Assembly (NCBI GenBank): GCA_009838075.1
Contig: VXSG01000052.1
Location: 1 to 64,000 of the forward strand
Origin: Boseongicola sp. SB0665_bin_10
GTDB lineage: Bacteria > Pseudomonadota > Alphaproteobacteria > Rhodobacterales > Rhodobacteraceae
Reading direction: 5' to 3'
Length of the DNA stretch: 64,000 bases
This document shows positions 1 to 9,853 of the stretch, in pieces; the stretch's first letter is position 1; the number at the start of each line of letters is the position of its first letter. The position numbers and the translations under genes were made by a program. Under the pieces are notes generated by a model. That model was not told the DNA's origin. It searched no databases and saw nothing but the letters and a program-made list of their open reading frames with translations.

Positions 1-150
1 AACATCCGCGAGAAGGCGCTTGAACGTCTTTGCGCGATGGAAGCGGCGTCCGGGATTGGCGCGTCTGCACGGCGAGGGGCGTTCGGGTTGCCGACCCCGA
101 CGACCCGTGAATTCAATCGAGGAGACACATTGTGACTCAACGAATTCCCC

Positions 151-480
151 TTGCTTGAGAGCTTCGTCGTCGGCGAGTTGCAGCGCGCCCTGCCCATGCA
201 AGATGCCGACTACCGACTATATCATTGGCGCAATGCGGATCGGTGCGAGATCGACATTCTGATCGACGGGGGAAGCCACCTGGTCAACGTCGAGATCAAG
301 TCATCCGCTTCCGTCGGCAGTGCGGACTTCAAGCATCTCAAGTGGTTTGCCTCTGACGGTCCTAGTCGCAGCAGGACTTGCACCGGTATCGTCTCCTATC
401 TTGGGCAGGACATGCTCACTTTCGGGAACCGGACGTGTGCCCTTCCTGTGAGCAGCCTCTGGAGCAGTATCGACGCATAG
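151..480 (+). pseudogene. C-terminal fragment of a DUF4143 (AAA-type) ATPase
   Basis: The reading frame from a TTG at 151 resembles the C-terminal DUF4143 half of ATPases that follow an N-terminal AAA domain: LLESFVVGEL, then YHWRNADRCEIDILID and VNVEIKSSASV, the nuclease-like E/D-ID-EIK pattern typical of the domain. The frame is closed by a stop at 133-135, and no P-loop part precedes it in the window, so this is a remnant rather than a whole gene. A functional short protein cannot be excluded. The family's role is uncertain; members are common in mobile or accessory regions. The fragment converges on the GH116 gene, whose stop is 58 bp away. Confidence 0.6.
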
Positions 481-538
481 GGCACCGCAATCGGCATTCG
501 GGAAAAGACTGCACTCGTTCAGCGGTAGGGCAGCATGG

Positions 539-2782
539 TCAATTCGCCTCGGCGATCCACCAAGCCGCAAGTGGCCGCATGTTAAGAACCGCCCGGCATG
601 TCAGTCGACCACTGTCAAATGCGGCTGGTGTCTGAAACACCAAGTTTCGCCTTTCGTGGAGCTCCCGGCACAGTGCACGCCGCAGCATGTCAGCTTCGCT
701 CGAAAGATCCCAAGCTTCCAGTTGAGCGGCGAAACTGAAATTGAATCCCGGCTGTATCTCGGCCGTCTGAAAGCTCGTGTCTTCCTGGTGCGGAAGCAGG
801 GCCATCGCGTCGTCCGGAATGCCTGTCAAGGACACGGCACCTTCTCCACCTCCTGCCTCAAGGAAATTCCGCTCATAGATTGTCCTCAACGCACTTTTCG
901 CGCTGCTTCGCGGCACGATGTCTCCGAGTCCCAGGCGGCGCGCCAGGAAAGGGCCGAAGAGCTGCTCTATGAAGCACGCCTCCGAGAACGGACCGTCCGT
1001 GTCGACGCGAAACCACGTCCCGTTGAAGAGCCGTTCATTGTAGGCGACAGCGGCGCGGTCGGCCTGGTCTTTCCAGCCCTCCGCAAGTCTCGTTTCACCC
1101 GCCTCCCGGGCGAGTTCTGCCGCCGCGAGGAGCGCTGCGATCCAGAGACCGCCGCAGTAACTTGACGGACCTGTCATCGGGATGTTGTCGAATGTCTGGT
1201 CCGGGATGCCGTCGTTCTCGATCAGTCCGTCCCCGTCCCGATCAAACTGCTGCAGATGATCGATGGCGGCACGAACTGCCGGGAAGAGTTCCGACCGCCA
1301 ACCGGCATCCATGTGTCTTCCTTCCCGGTAGACGCAAAGAACGAAGTCGCAATTCAGGTCCTTCCAAAGGGTGCCGTCGCGATACGTGTAGGAATTCGGG
1401 GTGACAAAGGGATCCTCGCCCGGTCCGCCGAGATCATGCGGACAGGCACGGTCGAGGTTGATCGGAAACAGGCGCTTCTCCTGGCCGTGGTGGCGACGTC
1501 CCGGATCTCCGGGGACCAGGAAATCCGCGTAGTCACGCGCGACGCTCGCGGCAAGTTCCGGGAAGAACCGTGCCACCGCCTCCGCAGCGTAGATCCAGAG
1601 ATCAAGCGTGTTGTAGAGTGCGTAGTCGTGGCACTCGATGATCCCGAAATGCCGCCTTCCGTCTGGCGCGCCGTGGGCCGAAGTCAGCACGGTGAGGCCG
1701 TCCACGAGAAAATAGCTTTCGTTGATCGTCACCCCGGCACGATGCGGCGCGCTGCCAAGGACGTCGCTGACGCTGTCGTGCCATTCGGAGATTCGCCTCT
1801 CCCAGTCCGGCGCGGACCGATGGGCCAGTGCCGTGATTCGCTCCGCGTTCCGACCGTCCTGGCCCCATTCGTCGGTGTAGCCGCGAAACCACGTCCGGCC
1901 CTGCCCAAACGAAATCCTCGGCAAGTCCCAAGCAAGAGTCGCCAGCATTTCGCAGCTTTCGCCGGGGCTCATGGAGACCCGTGCGGAAACGGCGGCGGCC
2001 GGATGTGCGGGCGGAGTCTCGCGAAACCCGCTCTCGGTGACCCAGCCGTTGCCGCGATCCGGGGCATCGCCGGATTCGAGAAACTCGCGCCAGAATTCGT
2101 CGCCGTTGCCTGCGCCATCGAAGCAAACCGTGCGGGAGAATACGGCGGCTGCACCGGCGGATACCGCAATGGCCCACTCTCCGGTGCCTTCCGCCGGTTC
2201 GTCCGACGTGCGACGGCGGTCCAGGATGACCCCTGTTCCTCCGGGGAGTTCCGACGCCCTGTTGAAACAGCCAGCCGCCACCCTGGACGGGCGGCCTTCG
2301 TGAAACGAATCGAACCATCCGTTCAGGTTGGCAAAGGCAAACGCGAGCGAGACGTCGGCGGCCGTCTCCGCGGTGTTGGTCAGTCGCCACTTGAAGAGAG
2401 CGACCGGAAGCATCGCGCAGGAAAGGTCACGCGGAATGACGGGAGAGAACGAAAGACACTCCGCTTCGACGCCGGCCACCGGTGCGTGACGATGCCACGA
2501 GAACGGGAACAGACCGCCCCACTCGGGCGACGCCCGCTCAAAATCGAAGGAGGCAAGTTCGCCGCTCTCGGGCTCCGGCTGCAGGGCGATGGCAACGGGC
2601 CCATCGTCCTGCTGCCGGACACGGACGAGGAACCCGTTGCAAGGCATCGCGAACCTTGCCACGCCCCCACCCTTGATCGTCCACCTGCTGAAGCGCCCGT
2701 CCGAAGCGCGGGTTATTCCCCCGGTTCCAATGCCGCCAAGCGGGACGCCCGTGGCGGTCAGCGGCTGGAACAACCGTTTCAT
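539..2782 (-). CDS. GH116 glycoside hydrolase (beta-glucosidase / GBA2-type glucosylceramidase family)
   Basis: A protein of 747 residues. It begins MKRLFQPLTATGVPLGGIGTGG, the glycine-rich start of GH116 N-terminal beta-sandwich domains, and continues into the (alpha/alpha)6 DUF608 catalytic domain. By comparison with GBA2 and the thermophilic GH116 enzymes, the nucleophile should be the Glu of IIECHDYALYNTLD and the acid/base the Asp of GIPDQTFD, which follows DGDGLIEND. The SSYCGGLW segment is also typical. The family hydrolyses beta-glucosides, beta-xylosides or glucosylceramide; the substrate cannot be told here. No signal peptide is seen, so it is probably cytoplasmic. Start 2782 was chosen because AGGAAAG lies just upstream; the open frame extends to 3037 but the extra residues are low-complexity and unlike the family. 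Confidence 0.88.
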   Translation of the reverse strand: MKRLFQPLTATGVPLGGIGTGGITRASDGRFSRWTIKGGGVARFAMPCNGFLVRVRQQDDGPVAIALQPEPESGELASFDFERASPEWGGLFPFSWHRHAPVAGVEAECLSFSPVIPRDLSCAMLPVALFKWRLTNTAETAADVSLAFAFANLNGWFDSFHEGRPSRVAAGCFNRASELPGGTGVILDRRRTSDEPAEGTGEWAIAVSAGAAAVFSRTVCFDGAGNGDEFWREFLESGDAPDRGNGWVTESGFRETPPAHPAAAVSARVSMSPGESCEMLATLAWDLPRISFGQGRTWFRGYTDEWGQDGRNAERITALAHRSAPDWERRISEWHDSVSDVLGSAPHRAGVTINESYFLVDGLTVLTSAHGAPDGRRHFGIIECHDYALYNTLDLWIYAAEAVARFFPELAASVARDYADFLVPGDPGRRHHGQEKRLFPINLDRACPHDLGGPGEDPFVTPNSYTYRDGTLWKDLNCDFVLCVYREGRHMDAGWRSELFPAVRAAIDHLQQFDRDGDGLIENDGIPDQTFDNIPMTGPSSYCGGLWIAALLAAAELAREAGETRLAEGWKDQADRAAVAYNERLFNGTWFRVDTDGPFSEACFIEQLFGPFLARRLGLGDIVPRSSAKSALRTIYERNFLEAGGGEGAVSLTGIPDDAMALLPHQEDTSFQTAEIQPGFNFSFAAQLEAWDLSSEADMLRRALCRELHERRNLVFQTPAAFDSGRLTCRAVLNMRPLAAWWIAEAN

Positions 2783-3358
2783 CTTTCCTGATGAAGACCG
2801 CGGCGCATGCCCCGCAGGACGCCGCAGCGACGCCGGAGAAAGGGAAAACGGATCGTTGCGCAGCATAATTGCAGGATCCCCGGACGCCCCGCCCCGCCGC
2901 ATCGCGTGCGAGAACAAGGCAGCGTGACCTCTGACACTCAATACCCCCAGAACCTCCCGCTGCAAATCGACTTTGCCCGTCACTTTGCAAATTCCGTGAC
3001 ACGCCGTCGTTCCGGATTGCGGCGGCGGGCGGCGCAACGGTCAGGCCGGCGCGGAACGGTTCGGGACACAAGATGGGCGGGCGGGCGCCACTGGCGATGG
3101 CCGGTGCATTTGGCGCTTCGGGGCACGCGTGGCGCAATGCGAGATTGCCGCGCGGCGAAATTTCGGGTTCGGTGTTCTTGCGCGCCGCCGAACGCAGGTG
3201 CTGCAGCAATCCAGGGTGTGCAAGGGTCTCCCGAAAGACCCTTGTCCATGCACCACTGCCGTGCGCAGTCACGTCGCAACAAGGATGTCACCCTTTCGCA
3301 AGAGCGCCGAAGCGCCGGAACCGGCGATCCGCTGACCCAGGCAACCAGGCGGGAAATG
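2783..3358. other. intergenic stretch without a recognised gene
   Basis: Between the GH116 start and the rsmI stop. The GH116 frame stays open to 3037 on the minus strand, but that part has no family-like sequence. Other frames are Arg/Pro-rich shadows typical of high-GC noncoding DNA. I see no convincing promoter, terminator or RNA. Confidence 0.4.
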
Positions 3359-4255
3359 TCAGCTGCCGATCTTGATGCCCAGTTGGTAGAGGTCGCGTCG
3401 CGACAGGCCAAACCGGCTTGCCACATCGCTTGCCGCATCGCGGAGTGTCCGGGTCTTCAGGGCCTCCCTCAGCGCCTGCTCCACCTCTGCCGGGTCGGGT
3501 GGCGTTTCGCGACTTCCGATCAGCAGCACGATTTCGCCCTTGAGCGGCATGTCGGCAAGGGATTCCGCCAGGGCACCGAGAGTATCCCTGCGAATTTCCT
3601 CGAATTTCTTGGTGAGTTCCCGGCACAGGGCTGCAGGTCGGTCCGCACCCAGGACTTCGGCCGCATCCTGCAGCGTCGCGCCCGTGCGGCGAGGGCTTTC
3701 ATAGAGAATGAGCGTGCCGGGCGCATCGGCGAGCCGTTCCAGAAACCGCCTTCGCGCCCTGCGCCGCGAAGGCGGGAACCCCGCAAACGCAAACCGGTCG
3801 CATGGCAGACCGGCCACGGTCAGGGCAGCGACAAAGGCGGAGGGGCCGGGCACGGGCAGGACCCTGTGCCCTTCGCCGATCGCTGTCCGCACCAAGGCAT
3901 GTCCCGGGTCGGCCACGAGGGGCGTGCCTGCCTCCGAGGCGTAGGCCACGGACGCGTTCTGCCTCAACGCCTCAAGCACGGCCTTTCGGTCCCGATCCCC
4001 GCTATGGTCGTGGTAGGCCTTGATTCTTCGTCCGGCGAGCGGGATCCCGTGGATGCTCATCAGCCGCCTCAGGCTTCGCGTGTCCTCGGCAACCAGCAGG
4101 TCGGCATCGCGGAGGACGTCAAGCGCCCGCAGCGTGATGTCGCGAGCATTCCCCAGCGGCGTGGAAACCAGATGGAGGCCCGCATCAAGGACTTCGCCGT
4201 CAGATGCTTTGCTCACGACCGCGTTGCGTGATTTACTAGGGACGTGTTTCTGCAT
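3359..4255 (-). CDS. rsmI: 16S rRNA (cytidine(1402)-2'-O)-methyltransferase
   Basis: RsmI uses SAM to 2'-O-methylate C1402 in the decoding centre of 16S rRNA. The tetrapyrrole-methylase fold is clear: LHLVSTPLGNARDITLRAL near the N terminus, VAEDTRSLRRLM (the SAM/RNA-binding AEDTR motif), the SEAGTPLVADPG loop, VPGPSAFVAAL and GFPPSRRRAR. The length of 298 residues is normal. I chose the ATG at 4255; a longer form from 4288 would overlap the divergent lipoprotein gene, and no strong Shine-Dalgarno distinguishes the starts. The adjacent LpoA-like gene starts 32 bp away in the other direction, so the two promoters must overlap; this pairing is common in Rhodobacterales. Confidence 0.93.
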   Translation of the reverse strand: MQKHVPSKSRNAVVSKASDGEVLDAGLHLVSTPLGNARDITLRALDVLRDADLLVAEDTRSLRRLMSIHGIPLAGRRIKAYHDHSGDRDRKAVLEALRQNASVAYASEAGTPLVADPGHALVRTAIGEGHRVLPVPGPSAFVAALTVAGLPCDRFAFAGFPPSRRRARRRFLERLADAPGTLILYESPRRTGATLQDAAEVLGADRPAALCRELTKKFEEIRRDTLGALAESLADMPLKGEIVLLIGSRETPPDPAEVEQALREALKTRTLRDAASDVASRFGLSRRDLYQLGIKIGS

Positions 4256-4287
4256 AGGCTCGCACCGAACTGTCCGAGGAGAATCCA

Positions 4288-5445
4288 ATGCTTGCCCGTT
4301 TGCCGCTTTGCCGCAAGGTCATGACCTGGATGACCGCATTTGCCGCGCTTGCAGCATGCGAACCCACAACGTCGACGACAGGGCCCCTGATCAACCCGAA
4401 CGAGGAAGTGCCGGTCGCACTGCTCGTGCCGAAGACAGCTCCAAACGGCTCAATTCTGGCGCAGTCGCTCGAAAGCGCCGCGTTGATGGCGGTGGATGAC
4501 CTGGGCTCGATCGAAATCAGCTTGCGGGTGTACGACACCGTCGGCACGCCCGAAGGTGCCGCAGAGGCGGCAGGACTCGCGATCCATGACGGCGCAAAGA
4601 TCATTCTCGGGCCGCTGTTCGCCGAAAACGCACGCGCGGTCGGCCAGGTGGCCGCCGCCAACGGCATCAATGTCCTGACCTTCTCCAACAATCCGGCCGT
4701 TGCGGGCGAAAATGTATTCCTTCTGGGCAACACGTTCCAGACCACCGCCGACCGGCTCGTCGAGTACGCGCTCAGCCAGGGCAAGAGCGGCATCTTCATC
4801 GTGCACGCAGACGATCCCGCGGAACGCGTGGGTGCCGAAGCGATCGAGCAGGCCGCACGCGAGGCGGGTGGAACCGTGCTCGGCGTCCAGTCATTCGCCC
4901 TCTCGCAACAAGGCGTGGTCGATGCGATTCCCGGCATCGCAAGCAGCTTCCTTGCCTACGGCGCAGACACGATTTTCGTGACTTCCGGCAATTCGGGCGC
5001 GCTGCCCTTCTTGGCGGCGTTGCTGCCGGAATACGGAATTGACAGGGACACGGCGCAGTTCATCGGCCTGCAGAGGCTCGACGTGCCATCGAGCGCGCTG
5101 TCCCTCAAGGGGCTTCAGGGGGCCTGGTTTGCGACGCCCGCACCGGTGCTGGCCCAGCAATTCAACCGCCGTTATGCCGGAGCATACGACTCGCAGCCCA
5201 GCCCGATCGCCAGCCTCGCCTATGACGGCATTGCAGCGATCGGCGCGCTTGTCGCACAAGGCAGGCGCAATGCCCTGCGCGCGGACGCGTTGACCCAGAC
5301 CGCCGGATTTGCCGGCGTCAACGGACCCTTCCGATTGCTGCCAAACGGCACGAATGAACGTGGACTTGCCGTCGCGCAGGTCGAGAACAACCAGGTGATC
5401 GTTATTGACCCCGCCCCAACAAGCTTTGGCAGCGCGGGCTTCTGA
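4288..5445 (+). CDS. LpoA-like penicillin-binding protein activator lipoprotein
   Basis: A periplasmic-binding-protein-type (LIVBP-like) lipoprotein of 385 residues. The N terminus has a hydrophobic segment ending in the lipobox ALAAC (Cys around residue 24), so the mature protein should be anchored by lipid. The body follows the pattern VPVALLVPKTAPNG...AQSLESAALMAVDD and IILGPLFAENARAVGQVAA, as in the C-terminal domain of LpoA, which activates class A penicillin-binding proteins. A branched-chain amino-acid-type binding protein is the alternative, but no permease genes are nearby and the rsmI/LpoA neighbourhood favours a role in peptidoglycan synthesis. GAGGAGA lies 5 bases before the ATG. 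The 3' end overlaps the proposed glnD start. Confidence 0.75.
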   Translation: MLARLPLCRKVMTWMTAFAALAACEPTTSTTGPLINPNEEVPVALLVPKTAPNGSILAQSLESAALMAVDDLGSIEISLRVYDTVGTPEGAAEAAGLAIHDGAKIILGPLFAENARAVGQVAAANGINVLTFSNNPAVAGENVFLLGNTFQTTADRLVEYALSQGKSGIFIVHADDPAERVGAEAIEQAAREAGGTVLGVQSFALSQQGVVDAIPGIASSFLAYGADTIFVTSGNSGALPFLAALLPEYGIDRDTAQFIGLQRLDVPSSALSLKGLQGAWFATPAPVLAQQFNRRYAGAYDSQPSPIASLAYDGIAAIGALVAQGRRNALRADALTQTAGFAGVNGPFRLLPNGTNERGLAVAQVENNQVIVIDPAPTSFGSAGF

Positions 5446-8227
5446 GCCCCCACGGGACCCGGACGGTCCTGCCTTTCCGGATCTGGGTCTGAGCGCGGTT
5501 CAGATTTATGACGGCGCGTCCGTGCTCGCAAGAATGGCGGATGACATTGGTGGCCTGCCTCCCGGGTGCGGCAACAGGACGCGAAGCCGGACAATCGAGC
5601 ATCTGGGACAGGCAGTCCGCAGCGGGCGCGCCATCATCACTGAAGCGCTGGAGGCAAGGCCGTTCGCATCACGCGACACGGTACTTGCATTTCGGCACCT
5701 GACCGATGGCGTGGTTGAGACCGCCTTTCAGGTTACGTCAACCTGGCTCCACCCCAACCCCAACCCGACGGACGGCGAACGCATCGCGGTTCTCGCCGTC
5801 GGCGGCTACGGCCGGGGCGAGATGGCGCCATACTCGGACGTGGATCTTCTGTTCCTCATGCCTTGGAAAGTCACGCCCTGGGCCGAAAGCCTGATCGAAA
5901 GCATGCTCTACGTGCTCTGGGACCTGCATCTGAAAGTCGGGCATTCTACAAGGAACATTTCCGACTGCATCCGGCTCGGGCAGGACGACCACACGATCCG
6001 CACGGCGCTCCTGGAACATCGCTTCCTCGTCGGCAACAGCGCCCTGGCCGACGAGCTGGCGGTTCGGCTGAAAAGGGAGCTCTTCAGCAAGACGGTGTCC
6101 GAGTTCATCGAATCCAAGCTTCAGGAACGCAACACCCGTCACCACCGTCACGGTGGCCGACGATACATCATCGAGCCCAACATAAAGGAGGGCAAGGGCG
6201 GCCTGAGGGACCTCCAGACGCTTTTCTGGATCGGGAAGTACATTCACGGCGTATCGGATGCGGCGGAACTGGTACGGACAGGCCTGCTGAGCGCGGAGGA
6301 ATACGAGAAGTTTCGGGCTGCCGAAACATTTCTCATGGCGGTCCGGTGCCATCTCCACATGCTTGCCGGGCGCGCGGTGGACCAGTTGACCATAGACGTT
6401 CAGCCAATGCTTGCGGAACGGCTCGGCTACAAGGACGGGGCAGACCGACCCGCCGTCGAGCGCTTCATGCTGGACTACTTCCGCCACGCCACCGTGGTCG
6501 GGGAACTCACCCGCATCTTCCTGACTGCGCTGGAGGCGAAGCACGTCAAGAAGGCGCCGTCGCTCGCAAGCTTCTTCCAGCGCCGAAATCGTGTGGGCGA
6601 CCAGTACATGCTGCGCCACAACCGCCTTGACATTGCCGATGAGCACACCTTCCTGGCTGACAAGCTGAACCTGTTGCGGATCTTCGAGGAAGCGCTGGGC
6701 ACGGGGTACCTGATCCACCCGGACGCCATGCGGCTGATCACGGCGAACCTGGGCCTGATTGACAACGAAATGCGCCGGTCGCCAGAGGCAAACCGGATTT
6801 TCTTCGATACGCTTCTTGAACACGGGAATCCCGAGAGAGCGCTCAGGCGCATGAACGAACTCGGCGTGCTCGCGGCACTTGTCCCGGAATTCGAGCCCAT
6901 CGTGGCAATGATGCAGTTCAACATGTACCACCACTACACGGTGGACGAGCACACCATCCAATGCATCTCGAACCTGGCGAGAATCGAGCGTGGCGAACTG
7001 GTCGAGGAACTGCCGGTGGCAAGCGGCATCCTGAAGAGAGGCATCAACAGGAAGGTCCTCTACACGGCGCTGCTGCTGCACGACATCGGAAAGGGCCGCA
7101 AGCAGGACCACTCGATCCTCGGAGCACATATCGCCCGCAAGGCCGCGCGACGGTTCGGGCTCTCGGAGAGCGAGGTGGAAACGGTCGAGTGGCTTGTCCG
7201 CTACCATCTCCTCATGTCTGACGTCGCCCAGAAGCGCGACCTGTCGGAACCCCGCACGGTGCGCGATTTCGCGAAGGCGGTTCAATCCCGGGAAAGGCTC
7301 GACCTGCTGACCGTGCTGACGGTCTGCGACATCCGGGGCGTGGGTCCGGGCACCTGGAACAACTGGAAAGCGCAGCTGCTGCGCGATCTTCACGCGATGA
7401 CGTCCGATGCCCTCGAACGCGGGATGGAGGCAATCAATCGCGGCAGCATGGAATCAGAGGCCAAGTCCGCGCTGCGAGAAGCGTTGGCGGACTGGGACGA
7501 AGAAGCCCTCCAGCACGAGACCTCCCGCCACTACGGGCCCTATTGGCAGGGCCTGCCGCATGACACGCACCGGATCTTTGCGCGCTTGCTCTCCGGAATC
7601 GGCGACAGCGAAATCCGGAGTGACGTGATGCCTGACGAGGCACGGGACGCGACGCGAATCTGCTTTGCGCTCGCGGACCATCCAGGCATCTTCGCCAGAC
7701 TGTCCGGCGCGCTTGCCCTTGCGGGCGCGAACGTTGTCGACGCGCGGACATACACGTCCTCCGACGGCTATGCGACCGCCGTCTTCTGGATTCAGGACAG
7801 GGACGGAAGCCCTTACGGCTCGGACCAGATGCAGCGCCTGCGGGGCGTGATCGAAAAGACCTTGAAGGGCGAGACCTTGCCACGTGAATCACTCGTCAAC
7901 AGGGATCGCCGGAAGATGAAGGAGCGCGCCTTCGGCGTGCCGACTTCCATCTCGTTCGACAACGAGGGCTCGGACATCTACACGATCATCGAAGTCGACA
8001 CGCGCGATCGCCCGGGACTGCTCTACGACCTTGCACACGCGCTCGCGCAGTCGAATGTCTACATTGCAAGTGCCGTCATCGCGACATACGGTGCGCAGGT
8101 CGTCGACACGTTCTACGTGAAGGACATGTTCGGCCTCAAATACCATTCGAAATCCAAGCAAGGGACACTTGAAGCACGTCTCCGCGCCGCCATCGAGGCA
8201 GGCGCCGAACGGGCCGCTTCGCCATGA
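5405..8227 (+). CDS. glnD: bifunctional uridylyltransferase/uridylyl-removing enzyme (PII regulator)
   Basis: GlnD senses glutamine and controls nitrogen metabolism by adding or removing UMP on PII proteins. The N-terminal nucleotidyltransferase has VGGYGRGEMAPYSDVDLLF with the DxD metal ligands, followed by EGKGGLRDLQ. The HD domain (ALLLHDIGKGRKQDHS) carries the removal activity. Two ACT domains lie at the C terminus (IFARLSGALALAGANVVDA and RPGLLYDLAHALAQSNVYIAS). The start is uncertain: TTG 5405 or 5426 would overlap the preceding gene by up to 41 bp, while the first ATG (5534) would cut residues that seem to align with other alphaproteobacterial GlnD proteins. Length from 5405 is 940 residues, normal for the family. 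Confidence 0.95.
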   Translation: MTPPQQALAARASEPPRDPDGPAFPDLGLSAVQIYDGASVLARMADDIGGLPPGCGNRTRSRTIEHLGQAVRSGRAIITEALEARPFASRDTVLAFRHLTDGVVETAFQVTSTWLHPNPNPTDGERIAVLAVGGYGRGEMAPYSDVDLLFLMPWKVTPWAESLIESMLYVLWDLHLKVGHSTRNISDCIRLGQDDHTIRTALLEHRFLVGNSALADELAVRLKRELFSKTVSEFIESKLQERNTRHHRHGGRRYIIEPNIKEGKGGLRDLQTLFWIGKYIHGVSDAAELVRTGLLSAEEYEKFRAAETFLMAVRCHLHMLAGRAVDQLTIDVQPMLAERLGYKDGADRPAVERFMLDYFRHATVVGELTRIFLTALEAKHVKKAPSLASFFQRRNRVGDQYMLRHNRLDIADEHTFLADKLNLLRIFEEALGTGYLIHPDAMRLITANLGLIDNEMRRSPEANRIFFDTLLEHGNPERALRRMNELGVLAALVPEFEPIVAMMQFNMYHHYTVDEHTIQCISNLARIERGELVEELPVASGILKRGINRKVLYTALLLHDIGKGRKQDHSILGAHIARKAARRFGLSESEVETVEWLVRYHLLMSDVAQKRDLSEPRTVRDFAKAVQSRERLDLLTVLTVCDIRGVGPGTWNNWKAQLLRDLHAMTSDALERGMEAINRGSMESEAKSALREALADWDEEALQHETSRHYGPYWQGLPHDTHRIFARLLSGIGDSEIRSDVMPDEARDATRICFALADHPGIFARLSGALALAGANVVDARTYTSSDGYATAVFWIQDRDGSPYGSDQMQRLRGVIEKTLKGETLPRESLVNRDRRKMKERAFGVPTSISFDNEGSDIYTIIEVDTRDRPGLLYDLAHALAQSNVYIASAVIATYGAQVVDTFYVKDMFGLKYHSKSKQGTLEARLRAAIEAGAERAASP

Positions 8228-8270
8228 TCTTCGACGCGACAAGGCGAACGCATCGAAGCACGGTGACTTC

Positions 8271-9848
8271 ATGACCGCGATTCGGCTGATATCCGGCGCC
8301 GTGACGGTTGGGGCATGGACGTTCCTGTCGCGCATCCTCGGCTTTGTACGTGACATCCTGATCGCGGCATGGCTTGGAAGCGGTCCGGTGGCGGAAGCGT
8401 TCCTCGTGGCCTTCTCCCTTCCCAACATGTTCCGGCGGTTCTTCGCGGAAGGCGCCTTCAACATGGCTTTCGTACCCATGTTCGCAAAGAAGCTGGAGGT
8501 CGGCGAGGATGCACATGGCTTTGCGCGGGACGCCCTGTCGGGCCTGACGCTGATCCTGGTGGTCATCGCGATTCTCGGCACGGTTTTCATGCCGTGGCTC
8601 GTTCTTGCAATGGCCAGCGGGTTTGCGAACGACATGCGCTTCGACGCGGCCGTGACACTTGGACGGATCGTGTTTGTCTATGTCGTGTTCATCTCCCTTG
8701 CCGCACTCTTCTCCGGCGTCCTTAACGCAGGCGGAAAATTCGCCGCGGCAGCAGCGGCGCCAGTGCTTCTCAACATCATCCTGATCGGCGTCCTGATCCT
8801 CGCGGAGCTCGGTTACGGTCGGTCCGTGATCGGGGATGCGGACAACGCGCGCCACGGCACGCTTCTGGCGTTCGGCGTGGTTCTGGCCGGCGTCGCGCAG
8901 TTCGCCCTCGTCTGGTTGGCGGCGCGGACGGCCGGCTTCGGCCTCCGGCCGGGCTGGCCACGCTTGACCCCCGAAATCAAGCGACTTGCCGTGATTGCCG
9001 CACCCGCAATGCTGGCTGGCGGCGTCGTGCAGATCAATCTCCTCGTGGGTCGGCAGGTGGCAAGCTACTTTGACGGTGCCATCGTGTGGCTGTCCTTCGC
9101 CGACCGGCTCTACCAGCTTCCCCTCGGCGTTGTCGGCATCGCGATCGGGATCGTGCTTCTGCCTGACCTCTCGCGCCGCCTGGCGGCCCGCGACACGGAT
9201 GGCGGCCAGTTCGCGTTCTCGCGCGCGGTCGAGATGTCCCTGGCGCTGGCCATTCCCGCCGCTGCCGCGCTTGCCGTGATCCCGGTGGCAATGGTGCGCA
9301 CGCTGTTCGAGCATGGGGCGTTCGGGCCCGCCGACACGGCTGCCACGGCTCTGGCCACCGCTGTCTACGGCCTTGGCCTCCCGGCCTTCGTGCTGCAAAA
9401 GGCCTTGCAGCCGCTCTATTTTGCCCGACAGGACACTGGCCGGCCGTTCCGCTTTGCCGCCGCCGCGATGCTGGTCAATGCGATCCTGGCGATCGGGCTT
9501 GCGCCGTTCATCGGATATGTCGCCGCGGCAATCGGCACGACGCTTGCAGCATGGTTCATGTTGGCATTGCTTCACCTTGGATCGCGAAAGATGGGCCGGG
9601 CCGCCAAACTGGACGCACAGGTCCGAAAGCGCGTGCCGCGCATGCTTTTCGCTACGGCGGCAATGGCCGCCGGGCTCTGGCTCCTGGATCGCCTGCTGGC
9701 ACCCATCGCCGCGACGGGCGAGCTTGCGGCGATCGCCAGCCTTGCCTTGCTCTGCGTCCTGGGGCTCCTGATCTATGGCGTGACCGGCATTGCCCTGGGG
9801 GCGTTTTCGGTTGCCGAACTCAGGAAGGCGATGCAGCGGCAGACGTGA
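8271..9848 (+). CDS. murJ: lipid II flippase MurJ
   Basis: An inner-membrane protein of 525 residues with about 14 hydrophobic segments, of the MOP exporter superfamily. It moves lipid II across the membrane for peptidoglycan synthesis. Typical sequence: the start [32 protein letters not shown], then [30 protein letters not shown] with the Arg residues essential in MurJ, and [20 protein letters not shown]. The ATG at 8271 was chosen because it begins the conserved first helix; it lies 43 bp after glnD, so the two are probably co-transcribed. The glnD-murJ-trpS neighbourhood is familiar from Rhodobacterales. Confidence 0.95.
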   Translation: MTAIRLISGAVTVGAWTFLSRILGFVRDILIAAWLGSGPVAEAFLVAFSLPNMFRRFFAEGAFNMAFVPMFAKKLEVGEDAHGFARDALSGLTLILVVIAILGTVFMPWLVLAMASGFANDMRFDAAVTLGRIVFVYVVFISLAALFSGVLNAGGKFAAAAAAPVLLNIILIGVLILAELGYGRSVIGDADNARHGTLLAFGVVLAGVAQFALVWLAARTAGFGLRPGWPRLTPEIKRLAVIAAPAMLAGGVVQINLLVGRQVASYFDGAIVWLSFADRLYQLPLGVVGIAIGIVLLPDLSRRLAARDTDGGQFAFSRAVEMSLALAIPAAAALAVIPVAMVRTLFEHGAFGPADTAATALATAVYGLGLPAFVLQKALQPLYFARQDTGRPFRFAAAAMLVNAILAIGLAPFIGYVAAAIGTTLAAWFMLALLHLGSRKMGRAAKLDAQVRKRVPRMLFATAAMAAGLWLLDRLLAPIAATGELAAIASLALLCVLGLLIYGVTGIALGAFSVAELRKAMQRQT

Positions 9849-9853
9849 TTCGG

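Noticed and set aside
1256-2791. 511-residue plus-strand frame across GH116
   Set aside because: GH116 catalytic motifs are on the minus strand; the plus frame is a shadow.
5738-7393. 551-residue open frame antisense to glnD
   Set aside because: The plus strand encodes all GlnD motifs; the antisense translation shows no family feature.
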